Below, in pieces: positions 35,069 through 44,696 of a stretch of DNA of 64,000 nt. The notes below the pieces were generated by a model. The model was not told where the DNA came from. It ran no database searches and saw nothing but the letters and a program-made list of their open reading frames with translations. Numbering within the stretch: position 1 is the stretch's first letter; every line of letters starts with the position of its first letter. A program made the translations under genes and the position numbers. The DNA comes from Salinithrix halophila (GTDB lineage: Bacteria > Bacillota > Bacilli > Thermoactinomycetales > DSM-45169): contig NZ_JBHSAP010000018.1 of assembly GCF_042650125.1 (NCBI RefSeq), positions 496,001 through 560,000 of the forward strand, given 5' to 3'.

Positions 35069-35827
35069 CTACCACGACGTAACTCCCCCATCGACCACCA
35101 TGGTTTGCCCTGTGATATGCCCCTTTTAATTCATCGATCCGGCCCAAGCGATTCATCGGAATGTCAGCGCTGAGCTCTTCGCCGTACCGTTCCAGAAGCC
35201 CCTGGGACATCTTGGCGGGGAACCAGCTGGTGCGATGGCGTTTACCCGGATGTTGTAACGGGCCCAACTGGTAGCCAGGTCGCGGGTCATATTGATCACC
35301 GCCCCTTTGCTGGCGTTATAGCCGACTGTCTGCATATAGCCGGGACGCCCACCCACCAGACCGGAAACTGAAGCGTTATTGACAATACAGCCGCCATGTT
35401 CCTGTGCGATCATGACTTTCCCCGCTGCCTGGGACATCAGGAACGTTCCTTTGACATTGACATCCATCACCTTCTCAAATTGGTCCAGAAGCATCTCTTC
35501 CGGCAGGGCTCCCCAAGTCGTTCCACTGTTGTTGACAGGATGTCAATCCCGCCGAAAGGTTTACAGGTTCCCCGAACCACATTCTCCACATCAGCCGGAT
35601 CGTGACATCGCAAGAAAAAGACAGTGCCTCACCTCCATTCGCTGCGATGGATGAACGGACCTCTTGACAAGCTTCTTTTTTTGAGAGCAGAGCACCACCT
35701 TGGTGCCCGCCTCTGACAAGGCTTCGGCAAACGTTCTTCCCAAACCTCGGCCACCCCCAGTGATGATGGCCGTCTTTCCGTTTAAACAGAACAGATCAAG
35801 CGTGTTCAATGGTTCTCCCCCTTTCAT
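35069..35827 (-). pseudogene. Decayed short-chain dehydrogenase (gluconate 5-dehydrogenase-like)
   Basis: Pieces of one classical SDR are readable in different frames: LNGKTAIITGGGRGLGRTFAEALSEAG from 35827, then FEKVMDVNVKGTFLMSQ, CIVNNASVSGLVGGRPG and the active-site YNASKGAVINMTRDLA, then PAKMSQGLLERYGEE..NRLGRIDELKGA, and finally TGQTMVVDGGVTSW ending at a TAG at 35069. At least three frameshifts and a small deletion near the end (the ALFLASDAS-like region is missing) prevent translation. It lies 75 bp after the lactone oxidase gene on the same strand and may once have belonged to that operon. Confidence 0.85.
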
Positions 35828-35901
35828 GGATCGAATCCGTCTAGAAGCCTGTGGAGGAAACGTTGGTAGCTCTATCATGGAGTACTTCGCGGTTCACTTC
35901 A

Positions 35902-37221
35902 TTACACGCCGAAAATCCTCTTTAAGTACGGGTTAAGAAACAAGCCCCTGGGATCAAGATGCTCACGCAGATACTGAAAATCCTGCCACCGGGGGTAAAG
36001 CTTCTCCAAATCCCGTGCTTCCAGACTGTGCATCTTTCCCCAGTGAGGTCGCCCCTCGTAACGTAGAAAGATCTCCTCCATAGCCCGAAAATACGATCGC
36101 CACTCCATCCCCTTGTACATATGGACAGCCACATAGGCAGAATCCCTTCCGTATGCTGGGCTCAACCAGATGTCTTCCCCTCTGACGAATCGGCACTCCA
36201 CAGGAAAATGGACACTATGGCGCTCCTCCTCAATCCGAACCTTCATCTCCCTGAGAACATCGGGAAGGGCGTCTGCGGGAATACTGTACTCCATTTCACA
36301 GAAACGGACCTTCCGAGGGGTCACGAATACCCGCCGGCTCATCCCTATCTCTTTCACCGTCGGAATCCCGCGGGCTGAAATCCGGCTCACTGCCGCACAG
36401 AGGCGGGGTTGGTAACGAGCACTTTCCGACAAGCACCAGTAGACCCCATTTTCCAATACCGTTCGACTGAAAGAACCCCACCACCTCCGCCCCTTGGAAG
36501 GCACTTTTGTCTCATCGAGAAATTTCGCCTGGACACTATCTGTATAAGGAAACCAGAAAAACTCGAAATGCCGGTGCTCCCTCTTATAGTGGTCCAGGGA
36601 CGCCAACACCTCTTCCAATCCCATTCTGCGGCTTTCCATGCGGAGCAGATAGCGGGGACGGACACGCAGATCCACCCCGATGATCAGGCCGAGGGCCCCG
36701 AGAGAGAGGCGCGCTCCCTGAAGCCAATCCGGCTTTGTATCCGGTGAACAAGTGATGATCTCCCCTTCGGCGGTCACCAGTGTGACGCCTTCCACCTGAT
36801 CCGACAAAGTGCCAAAGCGAATACCGGTTCCATGCGTACCCGTACTGACGGCTCCCGCAATCGTCTGGGCATCGATATCCCCCATATTTTCCATCGCCCA
36901 TCCCCCTTCTTCCAAGGCGATTCCCAAGGCGGCCAGCTTCGTTCCAGCACGGACTGATGCCCGGCGGGCGCCCGCATCGATCCCGATCAGGCCCTGGATG
37001 CCATCCAATGAAACCAGGACCTGATCGGTTTCCGCCAACGGGGTAAAAGAATGACCGGAGCCAACCGCCCGCAGCGTTTGGCCCCTCGAAGCGGCACGGC
37101 GTACCAACTCCACAGCTTCATCGGGGGTACTCGGGCGAATGATGTCTGAAGGCATACAACAGACGGAGCCAGCCCAATTCGTCCAGGTGGCCCTTCGGAC
37201 AGACGTGTTCACAGAAAACAC
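35902..37221 (-). CDS. FAD-linked aldonolactone/alditol oxidase (ALO family)
   Basis: 439 residues of the vanillyl-alcohol-oxidase superfamily, D-arabinono-1,4-lactone/L-gulonolactone oxidase type. The FAD-binding domain (about 25-200) shows TLRAVGSGHSFTPLAETD, ENMGDIDAQTIAGAVSTGTHG and LGALGLIIGVDLRV; the ALO domain ends with GRPHWGKMHSLEARDLEKLYPRW, containing the HWGK motif. It oxidises a sugar lactone or polyol using oxygen. The GTG 37221 start lies inside the end of the previous gene (13-bp overlap) with GGGGAG 7 nt upstream, so the two are coupled. Confidence 0.88.
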   Translation of the reverse strand: MFSVNTSVRRATWTNWAGSVCCMPSDIIRPSTPDEAVELVRRAASRGQTLRAVGSGHSFTPLAETDQVLVSLDGIQGLIGIDAGARRASVRAGTKLAALGIALEEGGWAMENMGDIDAQTIAGAVSTGTHGTGIRFGTLSDQVEGVTLVTAEGEIITCSPDTKPDWLQGARLSLGALGLIIGVDLRVRPRYLLRMESRRMGLEEVLASLDHYKREHRHFEFFWFPYTDSVQAKFLDETKVPSKGRRWWGSFSRTVLENGVYWCLSESARYQPRLCAAVSRISARGIPTVKEIGMSRRVFVTPRKVRFCEMEYSIPADALPDVLREMKVRIEEERHSVHFPVECRFVRGEDIWLSPAYGRDSAYVAVHMYKGMEWRSYFRAMEEIFLRYEGRPHWGKMHSLEARDLEKLYPRWQDFQYLREHLDPRGLFLNPYLKRIFGV

Positions 37222-38408
37222 TTCCCTTCTCCCCGATAGGTGGGGTAACGATCCACCACGCGGCCCGAGGATATGATCAGAATTTCATGGAAACGTTCAC
37301 ACATCTCTCCCGCCTTGGCATGCCGAAACAAAATCGGATCCCCTAGATCCAGGTTGAGGGCACCTGAACCACAGACCGGAGTCTGAACCTCCCCCGCACC
37401 TTCAGAAGGAAGAAGCTTCAGCCCCTCCGGTAGCCAGGGTGTCGGTAAGCGGTCCCTCCCCGCTGCCCCAGAAGCTGGATATCCACCCCCGGCACACGTG
37501 ACGATCCCGGAAGCGGGCTTACGGGTGACCTCCAGAGCGAATCCCGCTGCCGGTTTTCCATGGAATCCACGATAGTGGTCAAACAGAACGGAGGTGAAAA
37601 AACCGGAACCTGCCGTCACTTCCGTAACGATATCCTCCCGAGCGGTTTCCCTCAGGCTGCCAGTTCCACCACCGTTGACAAAACGAGGTTTTATCCCCCT
37701 ATCCTTTAAAGCTTTGAGCCAATCCCTCCGCTGCCTGGCAATCCGGCGGATCGAATGTTGCTTCAAAAGCCGAACGATCCCGTTTCGAAGCGGCTTTCCC
37801 GGTACCCAATCGCCAACACCCGCCACCTGAGCCTCATAACCCATCACCCCTTCCAGTTCCACCCGGGGGGATTCTCCTATAAATCGGGCCAATTCCAAGA
37901 AAGCCTCCAGGGAACGAAGGGGAGAGCGACGGACGCCAAAGTGAAGCCCGGGCCAGGAGACGGAAAGATCCATATCGATGCAAACCGGAAAAACCCAATC
38001 TGTTCCCTGAGCGATCGCGTCTAAGCGGCTTACGTGCTCGACGCAGTCCACCATGAGGGTGATCCGCTTCCCACTGGCCAGCTCCCCACCCACCCGCATT
38101 AGTGAAGAGGCATCCCAAGCGGGATAAGCAACCAGTAAATCGTCCAGCCCGTGTTCTTCGCTTAAAAAGAGCGCCTCAGGGACAGAAAAACACATGACTC
38201 CTTGAAAGCGATCGCCCGATTCTAAGATATGCCGGATCAGGGGCACACAACGGATGGATTTACTGGCAATGCGAATCCGTTTTTTCCCTGCCTCCTTCAA
38301 AATGAACCCGATGTTTTCTTCCATCCGATCAAGATCCAGAAATGCCAGCGGTAGGGAATACCCTACCAAGGCCGCCCGATATTTCTGATACTGATAATCC
38401 TCCATCAT
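37209..38408 (-). CDS. D-threonine aldolase / alanine-racemase-fold deaminase family protein
   Basis: 400 residues of the COG3616 fold-type III PLP family (D-threonine aldolase, D-serine dehydratase, 'amino acid deaminase/aldolase'). LAFLDLDRMEENI leads to the PLP lysine in RIASKSIRCVPLIRHIL, and MGYEAQVAGV, FVNGGGTGSL and the C-terminal metal-site-like HEILII follow. The actual substrate is unknown. ATG 38408 has AAGGAG 8 nt upstream. Its end overlaps the lactone oxidase start. This two-gene pairing is one I associate with actinobacterial genomes (memory, unchecked), so horizontal acquisition is possible. Confidence 0.82.
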   Translation of the reverse strand: MMEDYQYQKYRAALVGYSLPLAFLDLDRMEENIGFILKEAGKKRIRIASKSIRCVPLIRHILESGDRFQGVMCFSVPEALFLSEEHGLDDLLVAYPAWDASSLMRVGGELASGKRITLMVDCVEHVSRLDAIAQGTDWVFPVCIDMDLSVSWPGLHFGVRRSPLRSLEAFLELARFIGESPRVELEGVMGYEAQVAGVGDWVPGKPLRNGIVRLLKQHSIRRIARQRRDWLKALKDRGIKPRFVNGGGTGSLRETAREDIVTEVTAGSGFFTSVLFDHYRGFHGKPAAGFALEVTRKPASGIVTCAGGGYPASGAAGRDRLPTPWLPEGLKLLPSEGAGEVQTPVCGSGALNLDLGDPILFRHAKAGEMCERFHEILIISSGRVVDRYPTYRGEGKCFL

Positions 38409-38426
38409 CGCTCCGCTCCTTTGCAA

Positions 38427-38450
38427 TAAAACCCGCCGTTGGCGGGTTTT
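38427..38450. terminator. Terminator of the ALDH-DUF779 operon
   Basis: AAAACCCGCC pairs with GGCGGGTTTT around 3 nt; T runs on both strands. It lies 14 bp after the DUF779 stop. Confidence 0.85.
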
Positions 38451-38463
38451 ACAGGATTTTTCC

Positions 38464-38841
38464 TTACGAAGCCGTTTCGATGGGAGCGAGGTTTTTCACC
38501 TCTTCTTCGGTAAAGGGGCGGGATCGGATTAGGAACCGGATGCCTAGAGGGATTTCCAGGGAGAAGGAAGCCCCTCTCCCCTTGGTGATATCCACCGTCA
38601 GCTGGGTATGCTTCCAATATTCAAACTGCGAACGTGACATGTAAAAAGGGCACCCAACAATTTCCCCCAGCCGGACATCCGACAATCCCGTCCGGAATTG
38701 ACCTTGCTTAAAACACATCGGGGAGGATCCGTCACAGCAGCCTCCGCTCTGGTGGAACATCAGCTCACCGTGTTCGGCCCGCAATTGATCGATCACTTCC
38801 TTCGCCCCTTCGGTGACAAGGACGCGGGGGACACGTTCCAT
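38464..38841 (-). CDS. DUF779 protein
   Basis: 125 residues of the DUF779 family, which is usually encoded beside aldehyde dehydrogenases; function unknown. The conserved centre HQSGGCCDGSSPMCF (near residue 30) with three cysteines, VGCPFYMSRSQFEYWKHTQLTVDI and the C-terminal SLEIPLGIRFLIRSRPF are typical. ATG 38841 has AAAGGAGGG 8 nt upstream and follows the dehydrogenase by 21 nt, so the two are cotranscribed. Confidence 0.9.
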   Translation of the reverse strand: MERVPRVLVTEGAKEVIDQLRAEHGELMFHQSGGCCDGSSPMCFKQGQFRTGLSDVRLGEIVGCPFYMSRSQFEYWKHTQLTVDITKGRGASFSLEIPLGIRFLIRSRPFTEEEVKNLAPIETAS

Positions 38842-38862
38842 TCCATTTCCCTCCTTTCAGGC

Positions 38863-40395
38863 TTAAAACAGCCCAACAGGGTTTTGATCATAGGATATCA
38901 GGAGGTTTTTTGTCTGCTGATAATGCTCCAGCATCATTTTGTGGGTTTCCCTTCCGATTCCGGAGTGTTTGTATCCCCCGAAGGCAGCATGGGCGGGATA
39001 CTGGTGGTAACAGTTGACCCAGATCCGACCGGCTTCTATCTTGCGGGCCACCTGATAAGCCTGGTGTGCGTCCCGGGTCCACAGTCCCGCGCCAAGGCCG
39101 TATAAGGTGTCATTGGCGATCTCCACCATCTCCGCCTCATCTTTGAAAGTAGCGACAGAAACCACCGGACCAAAAATCTCCTCCTGGAAAATCCGCATCT
39201 TGTTAGTCCCTTCGAAAACCGTTGGCCTCATATAAAATCCATCGGGATAAGCTTCGTTATGGAAGGCTTCACCGCCAGCCAACACTTTGGCCCCTTCCTG
39301 TTTACCGATATCCAGGTAGCTCATAATCTTTTGAAATTGATCCTCCGAGGCCTGAGCTCCCATCATCGTAGCAGGGTCCAGCGGATCGCCCAGTTTGATT
39401 TTGTGTACCCGATCCAGCGCCTTCTCCATAAAGGCTTCATAGATCGACTCCTGGATCAAGGCCCTGGAAGGACAAGTACAAACCTCCCCTTGGTTGAGTG
39501 CGAACATCGTAAATCCTTCCACGGCTTTATCAAAGAAAGCGTCTTCCTTTGCGAGCACGCTTTCGGTGAAAATATTAGGGGATTTCCCGCCAAGCTCCAG
39601 GGTCACGGGCTTAATGTTTTCCGATGCAAACTGCATGATCAGCCGCCCAGTAGTCGTCTCTCCAGTGAAGGCGATCTTACCGATATCCGGTGAAGTGGCC
39701 AGGGGTTGTCCCGCTTCCGGTCCGAAACCGTTGACGATGTTGAAGACCCCGGGTGGCAGGATGTCTGCGATCAGCTCCGCAAAAAGAAGAATAGTCGCCG
39801 GGGTTTGTTCCGCCGGTTTTAGGACAACGCAATTGCCCGCCGCCAGGGCAGGAGCCATTTTCCATACAGCCATCAGGAGCGGGAAATTCCAGGGGATAAT
39901 CTGGCCGACCACCCCGATCGGTTCCTTAATATGCATCGAAACGGTTTGGGCATCGATCTCCGATACTCCGCCTTCCTCTCCGCGGATGACCCCGGCAAAA
40001 TAACGGAAATGGTCAATGGCAAGCGGCAGGTCTGCGGCCAACGCTTCTCTGATCGGTTTCCCATTATCCCAGGTTTCCGACACTGCCAGCCGCTCGCTGT
40101 TTTCTTCCAATACATCCGCCATTTTCAGAAGGATACGGCTTCGCTCAGCCGTCGGGGTATTCGCCCATTTTTCCTTGGCTTCGTGTGCCTTTCGGATCGC
40201 TAGTTCGATATCCTCTTTTTTGGAGCGGGCCACACGGGTAAATACCTTCCCATCGACAGGCGACGGATTGTCAAAGTACTCCCCGCCCAAAGGGGCCACC
40301 CACTCACCGCCGATGAAATTCTCGTACTGTTTTTTGTAATGCACTAGACTTCCGTCGGTGTTTGGCTTTTTGTAGCCAGCCAAGGTTACGCTCAT
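38863..40395 (-). CDS. NAD-dependent aldehyde dehydrogenase (acetaldehyde dehydrogenase ExaC/AldA-like)
   Basis: 510 residues of the ALDH superfamily. The oxyanion Asn lies in IIPWNFPLL, the catalytic Glu in [11 protein letters not shown] and the Cys in [16 protein letters not shown] is held by [11 protein letters not shown]. The sequence type, including the Cys-Thr-Cys pattern and the adjacent DUF779 gene, points to acetaldehyde or chloroacetaldehyde dehydrogenases. ATG 40395 is preferred: GAGGAGG is 10 nt away, whereas ATG 40404 sits only one base from that site. Confidence 0.9.
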   Translation of the reverse strand: MSVTLAGYKKPNTDGSLVHYKKQYENFIGGEWVAPLGGEYFDNPSPVDGKVFTRVARSKKEDIELAIRKAHEAKEKWANTPTAERSRILLKMADVLEENSERLAVSETWDNGKPIREALAADLPLAIDHFRYFAGVIRGEEGGVSEIDAQTVSMHIKEPIGVVGQIIPWNFPLLMAVWKMAPALAAGNCVVLKPAEQTPATILLFAELIADILPPGVFNIVNGFGPEAGQPLATSPDIGKIAFTGETTTGRLIMQFASENIKPVTLELGGKSPNIFTESVLAKEDAFFDKAVEGFTMFALNQGEVCTCPSRALIQESIYEAFMEKALDRVHKIKLGDPLDPATMMGAQASEDQFQKIMSYLDIGKQEGAKVLAGGEAFHNEAYPDGFYMRPTVFEGTNKMRIFQEEIFGPVVSVATFKDEAEMVEIANDTLYGLGAGLWTRDAHQAYQVARKIEAGRIWVNCYHQYPAHAAFGGYKHSGIGRETHKMMLEHYQQTKNLLISYDQNPVGLF

Positions 40396-40510
40396 CCCTA
40401 ACATTCCTCCTCAAAAAAAGTGGGAATCCAAAGGGGATCCGAAAACACACCCTTTCTGTTCATCTTTTCAACAAACTGGAAGTGGTTCCCTTCTTTCAAA
40501 CAGAATTTAC

Positions 40511-40548
40511 AAAAAACCCGTCGGCCCATATCCGGGTCGACGGGTTTT
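40511..40548 (-). terminator. Intrinsic terminator of the DUF4870 gene
   Basis: AAAACCCGTCG pairs with CGACGGGTTTT around 14 nt, with an additional T run on the minus strand. Confidence 0.8.
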
Positions 40549-40565
40549 AAGGGGAATTTTTGTGC

Positions 40566-40919
40566 TTACAGAAACCGAATGGTCAGAGGATACCGATACG
40601 GAGTACCCTCGTTGGCTCGAACCGAGGCGATAATCGTTAGGACGAGGCCCGTAAGGTAGATGACTGGAACCAGAATAAATCCGATCAGAAGCAACAGCAG
40701 GACACACGCGACCAGGAAATAAAGGGTCATGGAGAGCTGAAAATTGAGCGATTCCTTCCCCTGTTGATCGACAAAGGGGTGTTCGTCTTTTTTGATCAAC
40801 CACACCACGAGAGGCCCGATGATATGGCCGAGGGGAAGCACCAGATACCCCACGATGGCACTCAAATGGCACAACATTCCCCACGTGCGCGCTTGTTTCT
40901 CTTGGATGTCTTCATTCAT
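40566..40919 (-). CDS. DUF4870 small membrane protein
   Basis: 117 residues. The family pattern is clear: ARTWGMLCHLSAIVGYL.LPLGHIIGPLVVWLIKKDEHPFVDQQGKESLNFQLS, followed by two close helices (about 63-101). Three hydrophobic segments in total. Function unknown. ATG 40919 has GAGGGGGAAAG upstream. It appears monocistronic. Confidence 0.85.
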   Translation of the reverse strand: MNEDIQEKQARTWGMLCHLSAIVGYLVLPLGHIIGPLVVWLIKKDEHPFVDQQGKESLNFQLSMTLYFLVACVLLLLLIGFILVPVIYLTGLVLTIIASVRANEGTPYRYPLTIRFL

Positions 40920-41000
40920 TTTCTCTTTCCCCCTCTAATTGATAACCCATCTGTATGGATAACCCATAACATTATCTCTATGCCGACTGGTGGGGATCCA

Positions 41001-41639
41001 TCATGGCAACACCCGCCATCGACTGTTCAGACGAACCGTTCGACTCACGAATTGTTCCAGATCCCGCCGGTAATCCAACCGTTCCCGCAAGCGGGGAATC
41101 TGCTGATCGTGAAACCCTTGCAGGGATGATTCATCCTGCCATATGCTAGTGACCAGATACCGCTCCCGGTGCTCCAATTCCCTGGAGAAAATCCCTCTCA
41201 GCATCCCTTGGGCATTACTCAGCGCAGGATTCCATACTTCACGCTGTTCTTTGGCAACATTCAGATCTCCTCCGACCCGGGTTGCCATATCGCTGACACG
41301 TAGGAATTCACCTTGCCGGAGGGCTGTGTAGAGATTTTTTTCTTCCCCTTTCATTTCTTCAACCTTAAGAGAAAGAGCAATCCGGATAGAATCATAAGTC
41401 TCTGCTTGAGCGCTTCCTTCAAAGATCCGGTCGTGAAAATCAATCATAAAACGCTGGAAGGATTGGGAATCCTTCCAGAAGCCCATCACACAGGCCTCCC
41501 AGGGCCGATTGACATTCCAACCGCCCACCTGCCCTAAAAAACCCTCGATATACCTCAATGCGTTCCAGCTCGTTTGAGCACGGGAAAACAAGGTTCTCTT
41601 TTCCCTTCGGACATCACAGAGAATCCATTTCACCAGCAT
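41001..41639 (-). CDS. DUF4937 / antibiotic-biosynthesis-monooxygenase-like protein
   Basis: 212 residues beginning MLVKWILCDVRREKRTLFSRAQ, which resembles the DUF4937 (YdbC-like) opening, with FLGQVGGWNVNRPWEACVMGFW after it. The second half (about 110-212) repeats the theme, with FLRVSDMATRVG and HRERYLVTSIWQDESSLQGFHDQQIPRL, so it may be two ferredoxin-like ABM domains; such domains often act on small aromatic or haem-like molecules. Function here is unknown. I start at ATG 41639 with GGCGGG 6 nt upstream. Confidence 0.65.
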   Translation of the reverse strand: MLVKWILCDVRREKRTLFSRAQTSWNALRYIEGFLGQVGGWNVNRPWEACVMGFWKDSQSFQRFMIDFHDRIFEGSAQAETYDSIRIALSLKVEEMKGEEKNLYTALRQGEFLRVSDMATRVGGDLNVAKEQREVWNPALSNAQGMLRGIFSRELEHRERYLVTSIWQDESSLQGFHDQQIPRLRERLDYRRDLEQFVSRTVRLNSRWRVLP

Positions 41640-41815
41640 TGCCATCCCGCCTGTTCCACTGTTGGCCCATCAGAGTTCATAGCGACCCTATCATAAGCAC
41701 GGGATGCCGCACGCTTGGCCCGGTTCCCTTTCTTTCTGTCTACCCTTTCCCCCTTGGCTTCAAACCCTGGATTCCTTTCTTTAACTCCTTTTCCGTATTC
41801 CTTTTTTTCTACCAT
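41630..41815 (-). CDS. Possible 61-residue small protein upstream of the DUF4937 gene
   Basis: A short, charged frame (MVEKKEYGKGVKERNPGFEA, later RKKGNRAKRAASRAYDRV) with no hydrophobic segment. Its stop overlaps the start of the DUF4937 gene by 10 nt, a coupling-like layout, but the ribosome site (AGG) is poor. I do not recognise it, and it could be fortuitous. Confidence 0.3.
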   Translation of the reverse strand: MVEKKEYGKGVKERNPGFEAKGERVDRKKGNRAKRAASRAYDRVAMNSDGPTVEQAGWQCW

Positions 41816-41823
41816 CCAACCTG

Positions 41824-41852
41824 AAAAGCCCCGTTTTCAGCAGGGGCTTTTC
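41824..41852. terminator. Terminator of the gcv operon
   Basis: AAAAGCCCC pairs with GGGGCTTTT around a 10-nt loop; T runs on both strands. Confidence 0.8.
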
Positions 41853-41859
41853 TAGTCGG

Positions 41860-43320
41860 TTATTTTCCCTTTTCCCAACGAACAACAGGCTTACGAGCAG
41901 CAGTAACTTCATCCAGGCGCTTTACCAACGTATGATGGGGGGCCTCCTGAATCACTTCAGGTTGCTCTTCCGCTTCTTTGGCCAGTTTCGCCATCACGTC
42001 AACAAAATGGTCCAGCGTCTCCTTCGATTCCGTTTCCGTCGGTTCAATCATCATGCACTCTTCCACGATCAGAGGAAAATAGACGGTCGGCGGGTGAATC
42101 CCGAAATCGAGCAAGCGTTTGGCCATATCCAAGGTACGAACGCCCTGTTTTTTCTGACGGTTCCCTGAGAGGACAAACTCATGCTTACAGTGCTGGCTAT
42201 AGGGAACCTCAAAGTGAGGTTCCAGCTTCTTCATCAAGTAATTGGCATTGAGCACGGCATTCTCAGCCACCAAGCGCAGACCATCGGGACCCATCGTCCG
42301 GATATAAGCATAGGCGCGAACCAACATCCCAAAGTTTCCATGATACGCTTTTACCCGACCGATGGACTGAGGAATATCATAATCGAAGCCATAACCATCT
42401 TCCTTTTTGCCCACCAGAGGCGCTGGGAGAAAGGGAGCTAGCACGTCTTTCACACCAACGGGTCCGGAGCCGGGACCGCCGCCCCCGTGGGGAGTTGTAA
42501 AGGTTTTATGCAGATTGAGGTGTACGACGTCGAAACCCATGTCCCCGGGACGCGTTTTACCTAGAATCGCGTTGGCGTTGGCCCCGTCATAATAAAGGAG
42601 CCCTCCCGCTTCGTGAACAATATCGGCGATCTCCTTGATCTCCCGCTCAAAAAGGCCTAGGGTGTTGGGATTCGTCAACATCAAGGCGGCGGTATCATCA
42701 CCGACGACTTCCTTCAGGTCGGCTACACTGACCAGCCCTTCATCATTAGACTTCACCGTCACCGCTTTAAACCCGGCTACGGTAGCGCTAGCGGGGTTGG
42801 TGCCGTGAGCAGAGTCGGGAACGATCACTTTGTCCCGCTTCATTTCTCCACGAGTTTCGTGATAGGCTCGGATCATCATCAGGCCCGTCCATTCCCCCTG
42901 GGCCCCGGCAGCGGGCTGTAGGGTGACACGGTCCATCCCGGTGATTTCGGCCAAATCCTGTTGCAGTTCATACATCAACTGAAGCGCTCCCTGAACGGAT
43001 TCCTCAGACTGATAGGGATGGATTTTCGCAAAACCAGGATAGCGAACCACATCTTCGTGCACTTTGGGATTGTATTTCATCGTACAGGAGCCCAAAGGAT
43101 AAAACCCGTTGTCAATCCCGTGATTGCGGCGGGAGAGTTCGGTAAAGTGGCGGACGAGATCTAGTTCGGACACCTCCGGCAGTTCGGCGGGCGTCTCCCT
43201 GAGCATCTCTTCCGGAAGACATGTTTCCGGATCTGCTTCCGGTACATCCCACTCCGGCAGGCTGTATGCCGCTCGGCCCGGCTTGCTCATTTCAAAGATC
43301 AGTTGCTTTCCGTCGCTCAT
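41860..43320 (-). CDS. gcvPB: Glycine dehydrogenase (decarboxylating) subunit 2
   Basis: 486 residues, the PLP-bearing half of the split P protein of the glycine cleavage system. The PLP lysine is in [22 protein letters not shown], and [10 protein letters not shown], the AHGTNPAS loop and YDGANANAI are conserved. With GcvPA it decarboxylates glycine and passes aminomethyl to the lipoylated H protein (gcvH is not in this window). The ATG overlaps the gcvPA stop (ATGA) with GGAGGG upstream, so translation is coupled. Confidence 0.96.
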   Translation of the reverse strand: MSDGKQLIFEMSKPGRAAYSLPEWDVPEADPETCLPEEMLRETPAELPEVSELDLVRHFTELSRRNHGIDNGFYPLGSCTMKYNPKVHEDVVRYPGFAKIHPYQSEESVQGALQLMYELQQDLAEITGMDRVTLQPAAGAQGEWTGLMMIRAYHETRGEMKRDKVIVPDSAHGTNPASATVAGFKAVTVKSNDEGLVSVADLKEVVGDDTAALMLTNPNTLGLFEREIKEIADIVHEAGGLLYYDGANANAILGKTRPGDMGFDVVHLNLHKTFTTPHGGGGPGSGPVGVKDVLAPFLPAPLVGKKEDGYGFDYDIPQSIGRVKAYHGNFGMLVRAYAYIRTMGPDGLRLVAENAVLNANYLMKKLEPHFEVPYSQHCKHEFVLSGNRQKKQGVRTLDMAKRLLDFGIHPPTVYFPLIVEECMMIEPTETESKETLDHFVDVMAKLAKEAEEQPEVIQEAPHHTLVKRLDEVTAARKPVVRWEKGK

Positions 43321-44663
43321 GCCAATCCCTCCAGTACCCCGGCCAAATCTTCAATCTCTTCTTTGGTCCGCATCTCAGTGACCACAAGCAACACAGAGCC
43401 TTCCAGCTCCGGATAATCGCGGCCCAGGTCATACCCGCCGATGATTCCGCCCGCGAGAAGTTTGCTGTTGACTTCTTTTACCGGGTTGGGAAGCCGTAAC
43501 GCGAATTCATTGAAGAAGGGGCGACTGAAGCAAGGTTCCACTCCAGGCACCCGGCTGAGACGTTCTTTTGTGTAATGGGCCTTGGAAAGGTTGAGAAGGG
43601 CTAGCTCTTTTAGACCCTCTTTGCCGAGAGCCGTCATATGGACGGCGGCGGCAAGGGCGTTAAGCGCCTGGTTGGAACAGATGTTGGAAGTTGCTTTCTC
43701 CCGGCGAATGTGTTGCTCCCGTGCCTGGAGAGTGAGAACAAATCCCCGCACCCCTTCCTCGTCTACCGTCTGACCAACGATTCGGCCCGGAACTTTCCGC
43801 ATCAGTTTCCGGGTTACGGCAAAATATCCGCAGTGGGGACCGCCGAACTGTGCCGAAATGCCGAATGGCTGTGCATCCCCAACCACGATGTCGGCACCGA
43901 ATTCTCCCGGCGGCTTTAGGAGGCCCAGGGAAACCGGGTTCGCGCTAACGACGAACAAACCCTTATGCTTATGAGCAATGGGCTCGATCCGAGACAGCTC
44001 TTCAAGATTGCCGAAAAAGTTGGGGGATTGAATGATCACCCCAGCGGTATCTCCATCTGACGCTTGATCCAATCGATCCAGATCCGTCGTCCCATCCGTG
44101 CAGGGGATCTCGACCACTTCCAAACCCAAGCCTTTAGCTTGAGCAGCCAAGATTTGACGGGCTTCGGGATGAACCGCTCTCGATACGAGAATCTTCCTCT
44201 TCCCGGAAACGGATGAAGCAACGCCTGCTGCCTCAGCGAGGGCTGTCGGTCCGTCATACATCGACGAGTTGGCCACTTCCATCCCTGTCAGCTCGCAGAT
44301 CATCGTCTGGAATTCAAAAATTGCCTGCAGTTCCCCCTGGCTGATCTCCGGTTGGTAGGGGGTATAAGCCGTATAAAATTCGGATCGGGAGATCAAGTGG
44401 TTGACTACGCTGGGAATATGATGTTCATAGGTCCCTGCGCCTAAAAAAGTAGGATACCGGTCAAAGGATGCGTTTTGGCCAGCCAAACGGGCCATATGCC
44501 TTGTCAGTGCGGTCTCGGACAGAGGTTCCGGCACCGACAATCGTCCTTGAAACCGAATATTTTCCGGAATGTCACGAAACAGATCGTCGACGGAATCGAT
44601 TCCGAGCACAGACAACATCTCATGCCGGTCTTGTTCCGTCATGGGCAGATATCGATATTTCAT
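43317..44663 (-). CDS. gcvPA: Glycine dehydrogenase (decarboxylating) subunit 1
   Basis: 448 residues, the N-terminal half of the split P protein, partner of GcvPB in a heterotetramer. Typical blocks are [63 protein letters not shown] and [37 protein letters not shown] precedes ATG 44663; gcvT ends 33 nt upstream. Gene order gcvT-gcvPA-gcvPB is that of B. subtilis. Confidence 0.96.
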   Translation of the reverse strand: MKYRYLPMTEQDRHEMLSVLGIDSVDDLFRDIPENIRFQGRLSVPEPLSETALTRHMARLAGQNASFDRYPTFLGAGTYEHHIPSVVNHLISRSEFYTAYTPYQPEISQGELQAIFEFQTMICELTGMEVANSSMYDGPTALAEAAGVASSVSGKRKILVSRAVHPEARQILAAQAKGLGLEVVEIPCTDGTTDLDRLDQASDGDTAGVIIQSPNFFGNLEELSRIEPIAHKHKGLFVVSANPVSLGLLKPPGEFGADIVVGDAQPFGISAQFGGPHCGYFAVTRKLMRKVPGRIVGQTVDEEGVRGFVLTLQAREQHIRREKATSNICSNQALNALAAAVHMTALGKEGLKELALLNLSKAHYTKERLSRVPGVEPCFSRPFFNEFALRLPNPVKEVNSKLLAGGIIGGYDLGRDYPELEGSVLLVVTEMRTKEEIEDLAGVLEGLA

Positions 44664-44696
44664 CAGTCTCCTCCTCTGAAAATAACGCTTATCGGC

